Virus record (IMG/VR): IMGVR_UViG_3300033148_003991
Coordinates: 1 to 52,577 of that record
Length of the DNA: 52,577 nt
Reading direction: 5' to 3' (one strand)
Source of the DNA: a virus
Below, piece after piece: positions 22,018 to 32,188 of the stretch; within the stretch, counting starts at the first letter, position 1, and each line of letters begins with the position of its first letter. The notes beneath the pieces were generated by a model, which was not told the DNA's origin, made no database searches, and saw nothing but the letters and a program-made list of their open reading frames with translations. Both the position numbers and the translations under genes were made by a program.

Positions 22018-23330
22018 TGCCCGTCGCCGATATCTTGGTAGGTCCCCGTAACGTCCACATCGCCGAAGTACAGGATTTTGATGCAGTACACCGCCTCTGC
22101 CTCAATCTGCCCTGGGTTAGCACACACCACATTCAAGTGCCCATCAGCGTCGTTAATCGTCATGTAGAATGAGCCAACCCCCGTGATTTCGCAGGTGCCG
22201 AAAAGGTCGTCCTGGTCAGCCTCCCCGTAAGTGAACATCCCCGCCGACCCATTATCAGCATCGGTATCCAAATACTGCGGGTCGCCGCCGGAATCTTCTT
22301 TCGCCCACCACATCAAATGCCGCGCTCGCCAGTCGGCACTCGACACTTCCGTCGTAATCGTTGCATCGACCCCAACAAGCGATTTGTAGTGAACCTTCAC
22401 CCAGGTTATCGATTCAGCCACCGAGCCTGCACCAGCGCCATCACCTGTATTCACCACCGTCACGGTCGCCACGTCGTCCGTTTCCGACACCGTTGTGGAT
22501 ATGCCCGTCCCGCCCTCGATCTTCAACGTGTGTATCAGCGTTCCCGGGCCGCCGCTATCCGCATGGACCTCGTGAATCCGTGGTGCCGCCCACGCCACGC
22601 CGGGCGAGGCCGTGCGGTTAGTCAGCACGGTGCCCGAAGAGCCGGTCTTATTGAACTCCTTCCACTTCGTCGGGGTGTCCTGCCCCACCACCAGCGAGCC
22701 GATGGACGGGCCGGAGGCCGTGGTGTCCGGGTGCACATCCCCATCCAGCAGGTTGTGGTCGGTCGCCGTCCAGGTGCTCGGCAAGACCACCGTGTGGTCG
22801 GCCAAGGTCGTCGAACCTGAGATCGCATGCCCAGCCTGGTCGCGCGAAAGGTTCCGGCCCGTCACGCCGACGCTCAACGTCCTGGTGCCCACATCGTAGG
22901 CCAAGCCGGTGACTTTGTCGGAATACGGCTCGACCGTCAACCCACTGAAGCTGCTCCCCGTCTCCACAAGCTCGTGGTTGTGGATATGGTCGCCTCGCGA
23001 GAACCTTGTCGAGCTTCCGACGTTTGCAGCTACCTGAGACGAGACGACCACCGGAAGGTTGTTCGACCCCATCCCGCGCATGCGGATGCCCCAGGTGGGG
23101 TCTTGCGTGTTCAGTACGATCCCCTCGTCCGTGACTTCCAGAGGAGGCTGGACCCGGACCGTGTAGGTCCCGTTGATCCCCTCGATAGCCCTTCCGTCAG
23201 CCAGGTTGCCGTTGTGGATCAACTGGAGAACGTGCTGAATGCCCTCCTGGATCGGCGCATCTCCCGCATGGGGGAATGTGCGCGGGGGGACGAGCACGCC
23301 GGCACGTGGATGCCGCTGAACGAACCTCAC
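22014..23330 (-). CDS. Tail fibre-like protein, 438 aa
   Basis: The segments STRFSRGDHIHNHE and DHNLLDGDVHPDTTA followed by SIGSLVVGQDTPTKWKEF are the repeats seen in trimeric phage fibres, where His-rich DHxHNH turns bind metal. The C-terminal ~130 residues form a compact beta-rich domain that is probably the receptor-binding tip. GTG start overlapping the nozzle stop. It shares a TTAG stop overlap with the opposing gene. Confidence 0.75.
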   Translation of the reverse strand: MRFVQRHPRAGVLVPPRTFPHAGDAPIQEGIQHVLQLIHNGNLADGRAIEGINGTYTVRVQPPLEVTDEGIVLNTQDPTWGIRMRGMGSNNLPVVVSSQVAANVGSSTRFSRGDHIHNHELVETGSSFSGLTVEPYSDKVTGLAYDVGTRTLSVGVTGRNLSRDQAGHAISGSTTLADHTVVLPSTWTATDHNLLDGDVHPDTTASGPSIGSLVVGQDTPTKWKEFNKTGSSGTVLTNRTASPGVAWAAPRIHEVHADSGGPGTLIHTLKIEGGTGISTTVSETDDVATVTVVNTGDGAGAGSVAESITWVKVHYKSLVGVDATITTEVSSADWRARHLMWWAKEDSGGDPQYLDTDADNGSAGMFTYGEADQDDLFGTCEITGVGSFYMTINDADGHLNVVCANPGQIEAEAVYCIKILYFGDVDVTGTYQDIGDGH

Positions 23331-25492
23331 CTCTGCGGGCCTCCGTCATTGACCTCCACGGCTATGTTCTCAATCCCCCACCGTCTCCCGACAGTCTTGC
23401 CCGAGACCTTCACCGCATGCGCTCCTCCTCGCACTCTCGTCCTGTTGGGTATATTCCTGCCCGGCCCCCAGACACCGGAGCAAATGCTCGTCCCCCCCGT
23501 CACCCCTTCGACGTTGTCCGCTGTGTATATATCGTAATTGACCGTGTCACCCGTTGCCGAGGTGGTACCTTGGATAAGAGCGATGACGGCGTCTCGGCGG
23601 AGGGAGTTGGAGAGTCTTTGAGGTCGAGTCCAAACGTAAGAGTCGATCGCCGCTGTAGCACCCGTAACGTCTCCCTTAACATCCTCATCGAACTCGTAGA
23701 CATACCCGTCGTGCCCTCCCAAGAGGAGCTTCCGGTACGAAGCCCCGCTCGCGTTGTAGTAGGCCACTGTCGTAGGTCCGAGGGCCTTGGGATACTTCTC
23801 GGGCCAGAATGAGTTCGTCCTGAGATCATAAAAATAGTGCGTACCAGCAGTGGCCGCACCGTAAGGAGTCAGGAATAACAGCACTCCGTGTCTATCCGCA
23901 TCATAAGACATGGAGATATAATGCTCCCCCGCGGTCCCACCTGTACCGGGCTTGACGTGCTTGTAGCCCGACAGAGAAGGCAGGCGGGAAGATGTGAGGT
24001 TCACGGGGGCTGAATGCGCGGACATCTTGAACAGACCCTCTTCGCCGAAGAAGTACAGGTTGCCTTGCAGGTCTGTAGTCCAGGCGTTCTGGCCCAAGAT
24101 GCCCGTCTGGTCTGTGAGGCGGATTGCCCGGCCGCCGGCCTTCGGGTCGCCGTGCATCACCCAGATACTCCGGGAACAGCCGAAGACAAGCACGTCGTCA
24201 CTCAAGGGACATGCGGCCTGGATCGGGTCGCCGATCCTGCCTGCAACGGAGAGATTCCCCGCCACGGCAGCTTCAGCGTCTTCCTGTCCATAGTCGAAGT
24301 CGAACGGGTCGCCTACCCTCGACATGTAATAGTTCTGCGGGTCAACCTTCGCGCCGAAGAGAACGACTCGATTCCGCCAGTTCACTATCCCGGTACACGT
24401 CGAGACAATCGCGCCTTTCCGAGCCGTCCACGGAAGAACCTTCGAGGGATCGCTTTCCATCGGCCGGTAGACTTTCGGGGTCGTACCACCCACGATGAAT
24501 AGGTTCCCGTCAAGGTGCGCGGCGGAGTACAGGGCGACATCCGCAAGCTGGTCGGAGTCTTTCACCGTGGGGCCGGTGCCTTCCGCTATTTCTCCATAAA
24601 CCAGCCTGTTCCCGATCATCACGAGCTCGCGCGCCGTGGCAACCGGAGTGGTCATAGTGGTCAGGTGCCAGTCGTGGACCTGTATGTCCATGTGGCTCAT
24701 CGGGTACCAGGATATACTGGGATCGGTGAGGGTCATAGCAAAGCCTGCTGCGTCACAAGCGTCCGTCTGCGTGCGCGTGGCGCTACCTCTTTCAATGCCG
24801 TTCCAGAACAGCTTTACCGTCGGCCCCCGAGCTTCGACGTGCAGATCGCCGCCGGTTACGCCGAACATCATACCATAGTGCGCGGTGTAGACGGCCCCGC
24901 CGTTAAGCGAGAGTTGAAGCTTCGTCTGGAAACCCGAACCTGGAGATGCTATCTCCGTCCCCGTCACGGCAACGGTGGCGATCGCACCGTGCGTGCCGAT
25001 CTTATCGTTGTAGGAGACATGAAACCCCACCGCGCCCGTGGTCCCGTACTTCCATTTCAACGTAGCATACAGGTCGAAGTCATTCCATGTATCCCCAGCG
25101 AAGCCAGCATAATCCGCCGCTTGGCTGGTGGTCGCGCCGGCCAGATGGACATAGCCATTGGTTCGGCGCACAGGCCCGTCACTTGTCCAGTTCGTCTCGT
25201 CGTCAAGACAGGCTTCGCCGGAGTAGGAGTCGAAGTTGTCCGTGTACAACACGGTGTCTCCGAACCCCCAGTCCAACCAGCCCATCCACTGGATAGGAGA
25301 CGTGGTGCCGCCTACTTGAGCGGTGTACGCCCTCTTCAGACCTGGACGGATACCACCTCTGGCTCGTTCCTGGTCGGCGGAGTATGGGCGCACGTTTTGC
25401 GCAGACGGTGTGGTCTGGAGCGGTTGTTTACTGTGTGCCCAATTCGCATCCTGACCACCGAGCGGAAAGAATATCTCTCGCTCTTTAGCCAT
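23327..25492 (-). CDS. Tail nozzle/stabilisation protein (P22 gp10 / T7 gp12-like) with inserted LamG-like domain
   Basis: 721 residues. The N-terminal 70 residues and the part after about residue 280 have propeller-like repeats (LFIVGGTTPKVYRP, NRVVLFGAK, then QNYYMSRVGDPFDFDYG), a signature of podovirus nozzle proteins. Residues about 82-275 (starting DNFDSYSG, with LYATLKWKYG and DLHVEARG) resemble a jelly-roll concanavalin/LamG fold inserted into the first part, perhaps binding glycans. It sits just downstream of the adaptor gene, as expected for the distal tail. Confidence 0.75.
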   Translation of the reverse strand: MAKEREIFFPLGGQDANWAHSKQPLQTTPSAQNVRPYSADQERARGGIRPGLKRAYTAQVGGTTSPIQWMGWLDWGFGDTVLYTDNFDSYSGEACLDDETNWTSDGPVRRTNGYVHLAGATTSQAADYAGFAGDTWNDFDLYATLKWKYGTTGAVGFHVSYNDKIGTHGAIATVAVTGTEIASPGSGFQTKLQLSLNGGAVYTAHYGMMFGVTGGDLHVEARGPTVKLFWNGIERGSATRTQTDACDAAGFAMTLTDPSISWYPMSHMDIQVHDWHLTTMTTPVATARELVMIGNRLVYGEIAEGTGPTVKDSDQLADVALYSAAHLDGNLFIVGGTTPKVYRPMESDPSKVLPWTARKGAIVSTCTGIVNWRNRVVLFGAKVDPQNYYMSRVGDPFDFDYGQEDAEAAVAGNLSVAGRIGDPIQAACPLSDDVLVFGCSRSIWVMHGDPKAGGRAIRLTDQTGILGQNAWTTDLQGNLYFFGEEGLFKMSAHSAPVNLTSSRLPSLSGYKHVKPGTGGTAGEHYISMSYDADRHGVLLFLTPYGAATAGTHYFYDLRTNSFWPEKYPKALGPTTVAYYNASGASYRKLLLGGHDGYVYEFDEDVKGDVTGATAAIDSYVWTRPQRLSNSLRRDAVIALIQGTTSATGDTVNYDIYTADNVEGVTGGTSICSGVWGPGRNIPNRTRVRGGAHAVKVSGKTVGRRWGIENIAVEVNDGGPQR

Positions 25493-25896
25493 TACGAGGC
25501 TGCCGTGGCAGTCACCCCGGCGCTATTCTGAGCATACCATGCCGCTGTCCCGCCGATCAACTCAATGGCAAAGTCGCCAAACTCGCCGGGCAAAACATAG
25601 GCATGGTCATAATTCGCGCCGGCATTGCCAAATCCGGCGGCGGCTTTAACATTGTAAGTCTTAGCGTCAGTCGTGCCGCCTGTTCCATTGAAGACCCGGA
25701 AGTTGCACCCTTGGAGTTTCGCTTCGGCCTGGGGCAACGTTCCTGTCCCCACACCACCCGCTCCATCCGTGCCGCCGTTCCAAACGTAACTCCCGCGCTT
25801 GATGTCCCCTACATTGAAGGTCTTAGTGGTCGTTGAGCCTGTCATTCTATTGTACGACTCATATTCGCCTGTCTGCCAATTCGCTTTGTTAGCCAT
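25492..25896 (-). CDS. Hypothetical virion protein, 134 aa
   Basis: It starts MANKANWQTGEYESYNRMTG and is Gly/Thr/Ala-rich with beta-type segments (KTFNVGDIKRGSYVW). Flanked by adaptor and nozzle genes, with a TAATG overlap, so it is probably a small tail or neck component. No homologue recognised. Confidence 0.65.
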   Translation of the reverse strand: MANKANWQTGEYESYNRMTGSTTTKTFNVGDIKRGSYVWNGGTDGAGGVGTGTLPQAEAKLQGCNFRVFNGTGGTTDAKTYNVKAAAGFGNAGANYDHAYVLPGEFGDFAIELIGGTAAWYAQNSAGVTATAAS

Positions 25897-25908
25897 GATG
25901 GCCCTCCG

Positions 25909-26853
25909 TTACGGATAAGTTACTGTCCCTCGCCGGTTCCACCCTGTTACGGCGGTCCCGTCCAGATTCTGCCCGAGATTCCTCGGGTTGTTCCTCGCGT
26001 CCATATCAATACTTGCGGCCATATACTGATCCGCCAACTCCCTGTGATATCGCTCCCCGTCCTGCTTCCTCGATTCCGCCAGGGCCAGACAACACTCCAA
26101 TAGAGTCTGGGTGTGCATCGCGCCTCCGATAGGATACTCCGTATCGCTGATCATTTTGCCCGGCACGACCCTGTACCTGTAGTACATCGTGTAATTCCCG
26201 CCGGAAGTCGGATACGTCAGCACCTCCCATCTCTGCCCGATCGTTGTGCTGTATGCCACAGGTTGGACCGCGTAGTAGATGGGATGGCCCGTACCACTAC
26301 CCGCCCCCGCCCTCTGCTGGCGGATATACTGGGGACTGCGCGGGTGGACGATGTGTCCACCCTGGTTTACATCGGAGCGGAAATCGTCCACCAAATGCCC
26401 GAAATCATCCGGCAGGGTATAAGTGCCGTCTGAAGTGATCTTGAAACTCGAACCCGTCTTACCGCTGGCGTCTTGTGATACCGTCGCGGTCGTTCCACCT
26501 GTGGAAACAGAGACAATCGGGTAGTTCGTACTGGATATGACGATGTTGTGCCCGACCATGCTATCGTAGAACGTATTCGCTGTCGGGCCGGTGATGGTGC
26601 TCACGCCACAGTCTGCTACACTTGTCCCTACGGACGCCCAGAACGTTATCGTCTTCTCGGGCGCTAGAAAGGACCAGGGATAAGCATGACCTGTACGGGG
26701 ATCGATGCCCATGAGAAACTTCTGGTAGCCGTCGTTGACGTACCGCTTGACTTCCGCGCTGTTGCCGGAGTTGAGGGTCCTTCCATATCCGAGATAATCC
26801 GCCACCTCAGCGTAATAATCCGAGAAGGCCCAAATGAGTGTCGGTTGTGTCAT
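25909..26853 (-). CDS. Head-tail adaptor-like protein, 314 aa
   Basis: A helical N-terminus (FSDYYAEVADYLGYGR, then AEVKRYVNDGYQKFLMG) and the YPWSFLAPEKTITF segment match the phage adaptor/connector family (P22 gp4 and T7 gp11 group). A beta-rich insert (about residues 80-140) and a C-terminal helix (HTQTLLECCLALAESRKQDGE) follow. These proteins form a dodecameric ring below the portal. The neighbouring nozzle gene supports the call. Confidence 0.7.
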   Translation of the reverse strand: MTQPTLIWAFSDYYAEVADYLGYGRTLNSGNSAEVKRYVNDGYQKFLMGIDPRTGHAYPWSFLAPEKTITFWASVGTSVADCGVSTITGPTANTFYDSMVGHNIVISSTNYPIVSVSTGGTTATVSQDASGKTGSSFKITSDGTYTLPDDFGHLVDDFRSDVNQGGHIVHPRSPQYIRQQRAGAGSGTGHPIYYAVQPVAYSTTIGQRWEVLTYPTSGGNYTMYYRYRVVPGKMISDTEYPIGGAMHTQTLLECCLALAESRKQDGERYHRELADQYMAASIDMDARNNPRNLGQNLDGTAVTGWNRRGTVTYP

Positions 26854-26862
26854 AAGAGTCCT

Positions 26863-29543
26863 TCATCGCCCCCAGGAAGATGTTGAAGTAGAAGTTGAAG
26901 ATGCGCCCGTACGCGGGGTAAAGCGCCAGTTGGCGTGGTTGTGCCCGCCGTCTTTCATTGTTCGGCAGTCCATTACAATGCCCGGATCGCCGCAGTTCTG
27001 GATTGTGCCGCCCCCGGTGATCGTCGCCCCGGCACTTGCCGTGATCGTGCCGATGTTCGTGCCGTCGAACGTGCCGGTGAGTACAAGGGTCCCCGTGCCG
27101 AAGTTGAACTTGTTGCCGGCTTTATTGCCCGCATCGCCGCCCTGGATGGCGCCGGTCACTGTCGTGGTGCCGGCTCCCATCTTGTACTCGCCGAACCGGG
27201 TATCATTGGCGACATTGCCGACTGTGATGTTGTGGGCAAGCGCGTCCTGGTCATTGGCGTCCAGGGTCCCCGTATCGCCGTTGGAGATCCCCGAAATCCT
27301 GATGTCGCTGCCGGCGGCGTTGAGTGTGCCGGTTATCTTGATGCCGAAGTCGTTACCGAAGATCGTGAGCGTTGCCCCGCCCGTCGTATCCAGCGCCCCG
27401 ATCTCATACGTCGCCGCCGAAGCCCAGATGCGCAGACCCACTGCATTGCTGAGACTGAGGACGTTGTCCGCGTGCTGAATGAGTTTGTCGTTGGCCACGA
27501 GTTTCAGGTCAACTCGGTCTGTCCCGGTGAACTCCCCAGCTCCCAACGTGAGTTCCTCACAAACAACCACGCCCGACGTGGTCGTCGTCTCTCCGGCGGC
27601 CGCCAACGTCAGGTGGTGGAACGTCCCGCCCGCGATGTCCCCAGTCCCCGTCATCGTCCATTCGCCGGTCGAGGTCAGCGTGCCGCCTTCGTCGAGGATG
27701 TCCCCGGCGATGGTGTGGTCGAGGCCCCCGTCGTTATAAGACCCCGCCGTCATCTTCCAGGACCCGCAGCGGAGACAGCAGACGCGAGTCATTGTGGCAG
27801 CTTGTATCTCGACATCGAGATTATCGAGCGCGGCTGCGTCGGAACCCAGATCAAGGTAACCGATAATGTCGCAGGTGAGGGAGTTGCCGGTCGCCATGTT
27901 CGTGTGGTTGACTGAGTTGCCGTTGGCGTCGAAGGAGCCGATAATGTCCAGGGCGCCGTCCGCCCAGTCAACGGAGCCATCCCCGCCGCCGACCGTCAGG
28001 ATGCCATCGAGGGCCGGAGCACCGCCGAGGCCCTGGAGGAACCCGCCGTCCAGATCGACGCCCTTGCCGTCGGCCATCGACAAGGTGGCGTTGGAGAGAG
28101 TCAAGGTTCCAACTGCCGCCGAGATGTTCTGACTGCTGGTGTAGGCTCCATCGATGTGAAGGTAACCGTCCGTGATGGTAGCGCCGGCGAAGTGCGCGCC
28201 GGCAGCGATGTTGGCTAGGCCGTCATTGACCGTGACGAGGCCGATCGAGGCCCCGTTTAGCATGTCCTCGACGGTCACGACCGTGGCATACGCCCCCGTA
28301 AAAGTAAACCCAATCGTCCCTGCGCCGGGGAGGTTGGCGTTGGGGAGAGCGGGGAAGCCCACTTCGCCGCCGTCGGCTGTGAAGGTGTCCCCGTCAACCG
28401 GATGCCGGTTTTCGAGGTAGTTCCCGTCCTCGATCCAGCTTGTGTCTATCGTGGCCCGCCATGTTGCACTGCCTGTTGCCATTGCTCCAACACCTCCCAC
28501 CGATGCGACCAGGGATACCGGGGAGGGCACGATGGTCATTGTTATATTCTTGAGGGCGGGCACCGCTGCGGCCGCCGTAGTCTGGTTGTTCTTCAATTCG
28601 ATGCCGTAGATCAAACTCGCGGGCGCCGGAACCGCGGCCGCGCCCGTGACGGGGTTCGGTAGAATCTCAAAGTTCTCCGCGCCCGCATCCAACTGGCTCG
28701 CCCCGATGTCCCATGCTCCGGCTATCGTGTCCCGCGACGCGCCCTTGTCAATCGACACGTCTATCTCGGGGTAGGTGCCGACATCGCCCGACAGGTCGAG
28801 GCCCTCGCCTATCAGGTCCGACCCCGCCTTCAGGAGCAGATCGGTATCCGCCCATGTGTCCGTCGGGTCCACGAACTGGTCAGCGGTAACGAGGTTAGCT
28901 ATGCCGTTTGTGCCCTCGTCGTCGCCGCTTCCGTCAGATGTGCCATTGTAATCAAGTACACCTGTCGTATCAATAATGTCGGCTCCCGGACTGCCGCCCG
29001 CCGGGACAACAAACGCCGCGTTATTTTGAATAAGAGCTGTTGCAGACGTACATTCCAGGTTGCCGTCGGCATTTTCTCCCCCATTATAATAACACGTGTT
29101 GCATAATACTGCTGACCCTGCTGCCCCATTGGCAAACCATAACCCATTCGTATATCCATAGACAATGTTCCTGTAAATATATCCAGTAGCATCCGAATCG
29201 TCAAGTCTCAGACCTATTGTATTGGCCAATACTCTCGCATAATTATTATGAATGATACAATGATGGATATGAATAGTACATGGGCTCAGGGAGTAGTAGA
29301 TGACGGCAGTGTCTTGGTTGTCGCGCTTACTTCATGCGCCCGCCCGTCATGCTCCGCGCCTGATTGTGCCGTTAAATGTGGGTACTCAGTGGCGGTGTAT
29401 ACGACACTACCGAATGTCACACTCGCAAACACCTCCGCCTTGCACTCCCCCGTGTATTGGTCGTTGGCATCCAGCGCATCCTCCCACGCCTGAATCGTGG
29501 TGTAGGTCTCGCCAGTACCAAGTGTCTCTGTGGCGTTAGGCAT
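26863..29543 (-). pseudogene. Beta-helix spike/adhesin protein, frame broken near 29325
   Basis: It begins MPNATETLGTGETYTTIQAW in one frame, which stops at 29286. From about 29325 the continuation is in another frame (KRDNQDTAVIYYSLSP, then IHHCIIHNNYARVLAN) and joins in phase to 788 residues ending at 26863. Together they give about 893 residues of right-handed beta-helix sequence, with typical GAWDIGAS and repeated turn motifs, i.e. a tailspike-like virion protein. The break is a one-base or equivalent indel around GTAAGCGCGACAACC. It could be a sequencing error, a recent mutation or recoding. Start chosen at 29543 behind CAGAGG, overlapping the upstream gene. Confidence 0.75.
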
Positions 29544-30258
29544 GGATTGCCTCTGCCATGTCAGGGCGAACGACCTTCGCGGACGCCACGGGCTTGTCAA
29601 ATCGCGGATGCACTACCCTGTCGATGTTTGCTATGTCGTCCAACGTATCCCCCGAGAGCCCAATGTCCGTCGCGTAGCGAATCTGCTTGCGCCACACATG
29701 CGCCACGTTGATCTGCGAGTCGCGTATCTCCTCCGGGTCCAACTCCGGCAGAACGGCCCCGGTGTCAGCATCTCGCTCCTCGGTGCCTTGCCAGGACTGT
29801 ACGGTGGCGTCGTCCGCGTCCTCGTTCGTCACGATGAAGTAGGCCCTGCGCTCGTACTCAGACCACAGCCACGTGTCATGCACCTTGACGTCGGAGTCGG
29901 GCGCGAGGGGGAGATCGGATAATACACCGATGGGCTCGATGATGTCCTTCCAGACAGTCAGCGGATAAGCGGTATCCATCAGCAATCGACCCAGCTTGTG
30001 CTGCTCGGTCGGCCGGTCGTGGGCGAGCCACGCTTCGCGGAGTTGCGGCGTCCAGGCATCGCAAAGGTATCGCCAACCAGGGATGTTGCGGAAGTTCTCC
30101 CGCTTTGTGGGGGAGACCAGGTCGCAACATATCTCTAGCCATTTGCGCCGGATGAGCGAATCGCTACAACAAACGATTGTCGAACCCACCGGCCGCCAGG
30201 CGAGATGGCTAGACTTTTGCAGCTTGCGTTCAGTTGTTCGCAGGGCAATCTCAGCCAT
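29536..30258 (-). CDS. Hypothetical protein, 240 aa
   Basis: It starts MAEIALRTTERKLQKSSHLAW and is a soluble-looking, charged protein with Trp-rich segments (TWLWSEYERRAYFIV) and DPEEIRDSQINVAHVW near the C-terminus. Location among neck and spike genes suggests a virion component. No domain recognised. Confidence 0.65.
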   Translation of the reverse strand: MAEIALRTTERKLQKSSHLAWRPVGSTIVCCSDSLIRRKWLEICCDLVSPTKRENFRNIPGWRYLCDAWTPQLREAWLAHDRPTEQHKLGRLLMDTAYPLTVWKDIIEPIGVLSDLPLAPDSDVKVHDTWLWSEYERRAYFIVTNEDADDATVQSWQGTEERDADTGAVLPELDPEEIRDSQINVAHVWRKQIRYATDIGLSGDTLDDIANIDRVVHPRFDKPVASAKVVRPDMAEAIHA

Positions 30259-30265
30259 GACCGTC

Positions 30266-30697
30266 CTATGTGATCTGGAGAATGCCGTCGGCGTTCCAGG
30301 TTATCGTCACGTCGCCGCCGCCGGGGGTGATCGGGAAGTCGTCGTCGATCCAGGCAATGGGGATAGAGTCGCTATCGTCGGATACGAACTTATAGAGCAA
30401 GAGCCCCGCCGCCTGTCGAGTGCCCGCACCCAGTGCCGTCCAGGTCACATCATCGGCGTCGAACTCGCCTCGGTCGTTGCCCTCGTCCGCGCTGACCGCC
30501 TCGGTCGTAAGTGCCTTGCGCGCGTTGTTGGCCCCGTCGAACTCGTCCAATGTCGTGAACTGGTCGATGAAGGCCTTGTCTTCTTCCGTATCACAGGTGG
30601 TATTGGTCATCACCATCAAGACGCGGATGTCGTCGGTGGCGAAGTTGATGCCTCCGAGTGTCCCGGCCTTGCCGTGCGTGTACCAGAAGTTTGCCAT
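30266..30697 (-). CDS. Conserved phage virion-associated protein, 143 aa
   Basis: The pattern MANFWYTHGKAGTLGG, IRVLMVMTNTTCDTEEDKAF, GANNARKALTTEAV, DVTWTALGAG and a WNADGILQI end is shared by a common phage family found near capsid and tail genes and annotated as hypothetical. Probably a beta-rich small structural protein. Confidence 0.72.
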   Translation of the reverse strand: MANFWYTHGKAGTLGGINFATDDIRVLMVMTNTTCDTEEDKAFIDQFTTLDEFDGANNARKALTTEAVSADEGNDRGEFDADDVTWTALGAGTRQAAGLLLYKFVSDDSDSIPIAWIDDDFPITPGGGDVTITWNADGILQIT

Positions 30698-30700
30698 TGC

Positions 30701-30997
30701 CTATGCTCCTAGATTACCAGTGTCAAGCGTACCAACATTCCTCAAGACCGAGACGCGGATGGGTATCGTGACGATCTCATTGGGTTGGGGAGGTAGGACA
30801 TCCACTTCGCGCATGAGCCGCTCGTGGCCGTTGGGGAATCGCAGGATCACCTGATAGCGACCGGCGTTCTTCGTGCGGGCGTAGCTCCACTCCTTGTCTC
30901 GCATGGGCTCGCCCTCGTGGAGGGTATCGCTGCGGAGGACGCGGGGGTCGCTGATGATGACCCGGTCGTTCTTATCCATCGGTGTCAGTTCTGGCAT
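30701..30997 (-). CDS. Hypothetical protein, 98 aa
   Basis: It begins MPELTPMDKNDRVIISDP. The middle (RYQVILRFPNGHERLMREV) has a beta-hairpin pattern and the end is Pro/Ile-rich. The gap to each neighbour is only 3 bases, so it belongs to the structural operon. Function unknown. Confidence 0.65.
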   Translation of the reverse strand: MPELTPMDKNDRVIISDPRVLRSDTLHEGEPMRDKEWSYARTKNAGRYQVILRFPNGHERLMREVDVLPPQPNEIVTIPIRVSVLRNVGTLDTGNLGA

Positions 30998-31000
30998 GTC

Positions 31001-31450
31001 TTACCTCCCGAATACCGTGGCGGAGACGTTTGCGGTCTGGCCTGAAGTCTTGGCCCGCACATGCAGATAGGTCATGCCTCGCACCGGAATGCGGTCGGTC
31101 TGGTCCTTCACGTAAAAGGCCGGTGTACTACCACTGTAGGTCGAACCCGCAGTCGAGCCGATCGCGTAAACCGAAGCGTCCGCCACGGCGAGATGGACCT
31201 CCTGTGGTACGCTCACGGCACCCGTAACCAAGAGCAGTGCGGACCCACCGGCTGTCCAATGGGCGGTGGAGCCACCCCAAGTGCCCAAGGCTTGCGGTAT
31301 GCCCGGCTGCAAGAGGTTCGCCGCCGACGCCTCGGTCAAATGGTTGACGGAGGCCCCGGACCGAGAGCAGACGTTCACTCGCATGAGCGTGCTGGCGCCG
31401 GTCGCCGAGTTCACTCGGAGATGATCGCCCGCGAGATATGTTTTTGCCAT
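31001..31450 (-). CDS. Hypothetical virion protein, 149 aa
   Basis: A Ser/Thr/Gly/Ala-rich beta-type sequence starting MAKTYLAGDHLRVNSATG, without helices. It could be a head-decoration or fibre-like protein. It lies downstream of a hairpin that separates it from the coat cluster. No family recognised. Confidence 0.65.
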   Translation of the reverse strand: MAKTYLAGDHLRVNSATGASTLMRVNVCSRSGASVNHLTEASAANLLQPGIPQALGTWGGSTAHWTAGGSALLLVTGAVSVPQEVHLAVADASVYAIGSTAGSTYSGSTPAFYVKDQTDRIPVRGMTYLHVRAKTSGQTANVSATVFGR

Positions 31451-31477
31451 TAGTAACCCTCCAAAGGTAAGCCACCC

Positions 31478-31495
31478 GGGGGCCGCTAAGCCCCC
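31478..31495 (-). terminator. GC-rich hairpin after the coat-protein cluster
   Basis: On the minus strand GGGGGC-TTAGCG-GCCCCC forms a 6-bp GC-only stem. No T tract follows, so it is more likely an mRNA-stabilising or attenuating hairpin that sets expression of coat and next gene above the distal genes. Confidence 0.45.
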
Positions 31496-31526
31496 AGGCA
31501 GCGGGCGGGAAAGGAGAAGCCTTCCC

Positions 31527-32171
31527 TTAAGCTCGCTTCATGATCCCAGCCTTCTTCAAGGCGGTGATTATGGCGGCGATGTCCACGGTGTTTTTGGCCG
31601 CATAATCGGCAAGCCGCTTCAGGTCGGCCGCGAGCGTGGCGGTCGAGCCTGCAACGGCGACAGTACCACCAGTGGTCCCGCCTGTGAGAGTTGGAGCGCT
31701 AGGGGTGACCATATCCGCCATGCCGGCGGCCTTCAGCTCGCACAGAACCGCTTGAGGCGTGGCTACCGCGTTCACGGTCTCCATCGCAACGGCAATGTAG
31801 CGATTCGTGGAACTTGCCGCTCCCGCGGCGAACGTCCCACCAACAACGCCAAGCTGTGTCTCGGTGGCCGTGCAACTGACACCGGTCCAAACCTCGACCA
31901 TCTTCCCGGCACTCAAGGCTCGACCGGGCTCGATAATCTGAATCAGACCCGGGGTGACTTGACCGTCGGATTCGGGAGCCACGACACCAGCAAATGAATC
32001 CCTGTTGCTGTTGCCGCTTAGCGGCTTCTCAACCGTCCATGCACCGTCAAGCGACCCGCCCGACTTGAGGTTGCGGTTCCAGCACATCAACCACCCACCC
32101 TTGAGGGTGGTCGTGCCGGCATAATACACGGTTCTCTTGTCAACACTCTCGTTCTTGTAGGTAACAGCCAT
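31527..32171 (-). CDS. Putative head decoration/minor coat protein, 214 aa
   Basis: It begins MAVTYKNESVDKRTVYYAG behind a strong GGAGGG, 18 bases after the coat gene. The N-terminal ~150 residues are beta-rich, then a Gly/Thr linker (TLTGGTTGGTVAVAG) and a C-terminal helix (LKRLADYAAKNTVDIAAIIT). High-quality translation signal and position next to the coat gene suggest an abundant virion protein. Confidence 0.62.
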   Translation of the reverse strand: MAVTYKNESVDKRTVYYAGTTTLKGGWLMCWNRNLKSGGSLDGAWTVEKPLSGNSNRDSFAGVVAPESDGQVTPGLIQIIEPGRALSAGKMVEVWTGVSCTATETQLGVVGGTFAAGAASSTNRYIAVAMETVNAVATPQAVLCELKAAGMADMVTPSAPTLTGGTTGGTVAVAGSTATLAADLKRLADYAAKNTVDIAAIITALKKAGIMKRA

Positions 32172-32188
32172 TTCTGTTGACCCTCCTG

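Noticed and set aside
24515-25531. A 338-codon rightward frame opposite the nozzle gene
   Set aside because: Antisense shadow; the nozzle protein motifs on the other strand are clear.
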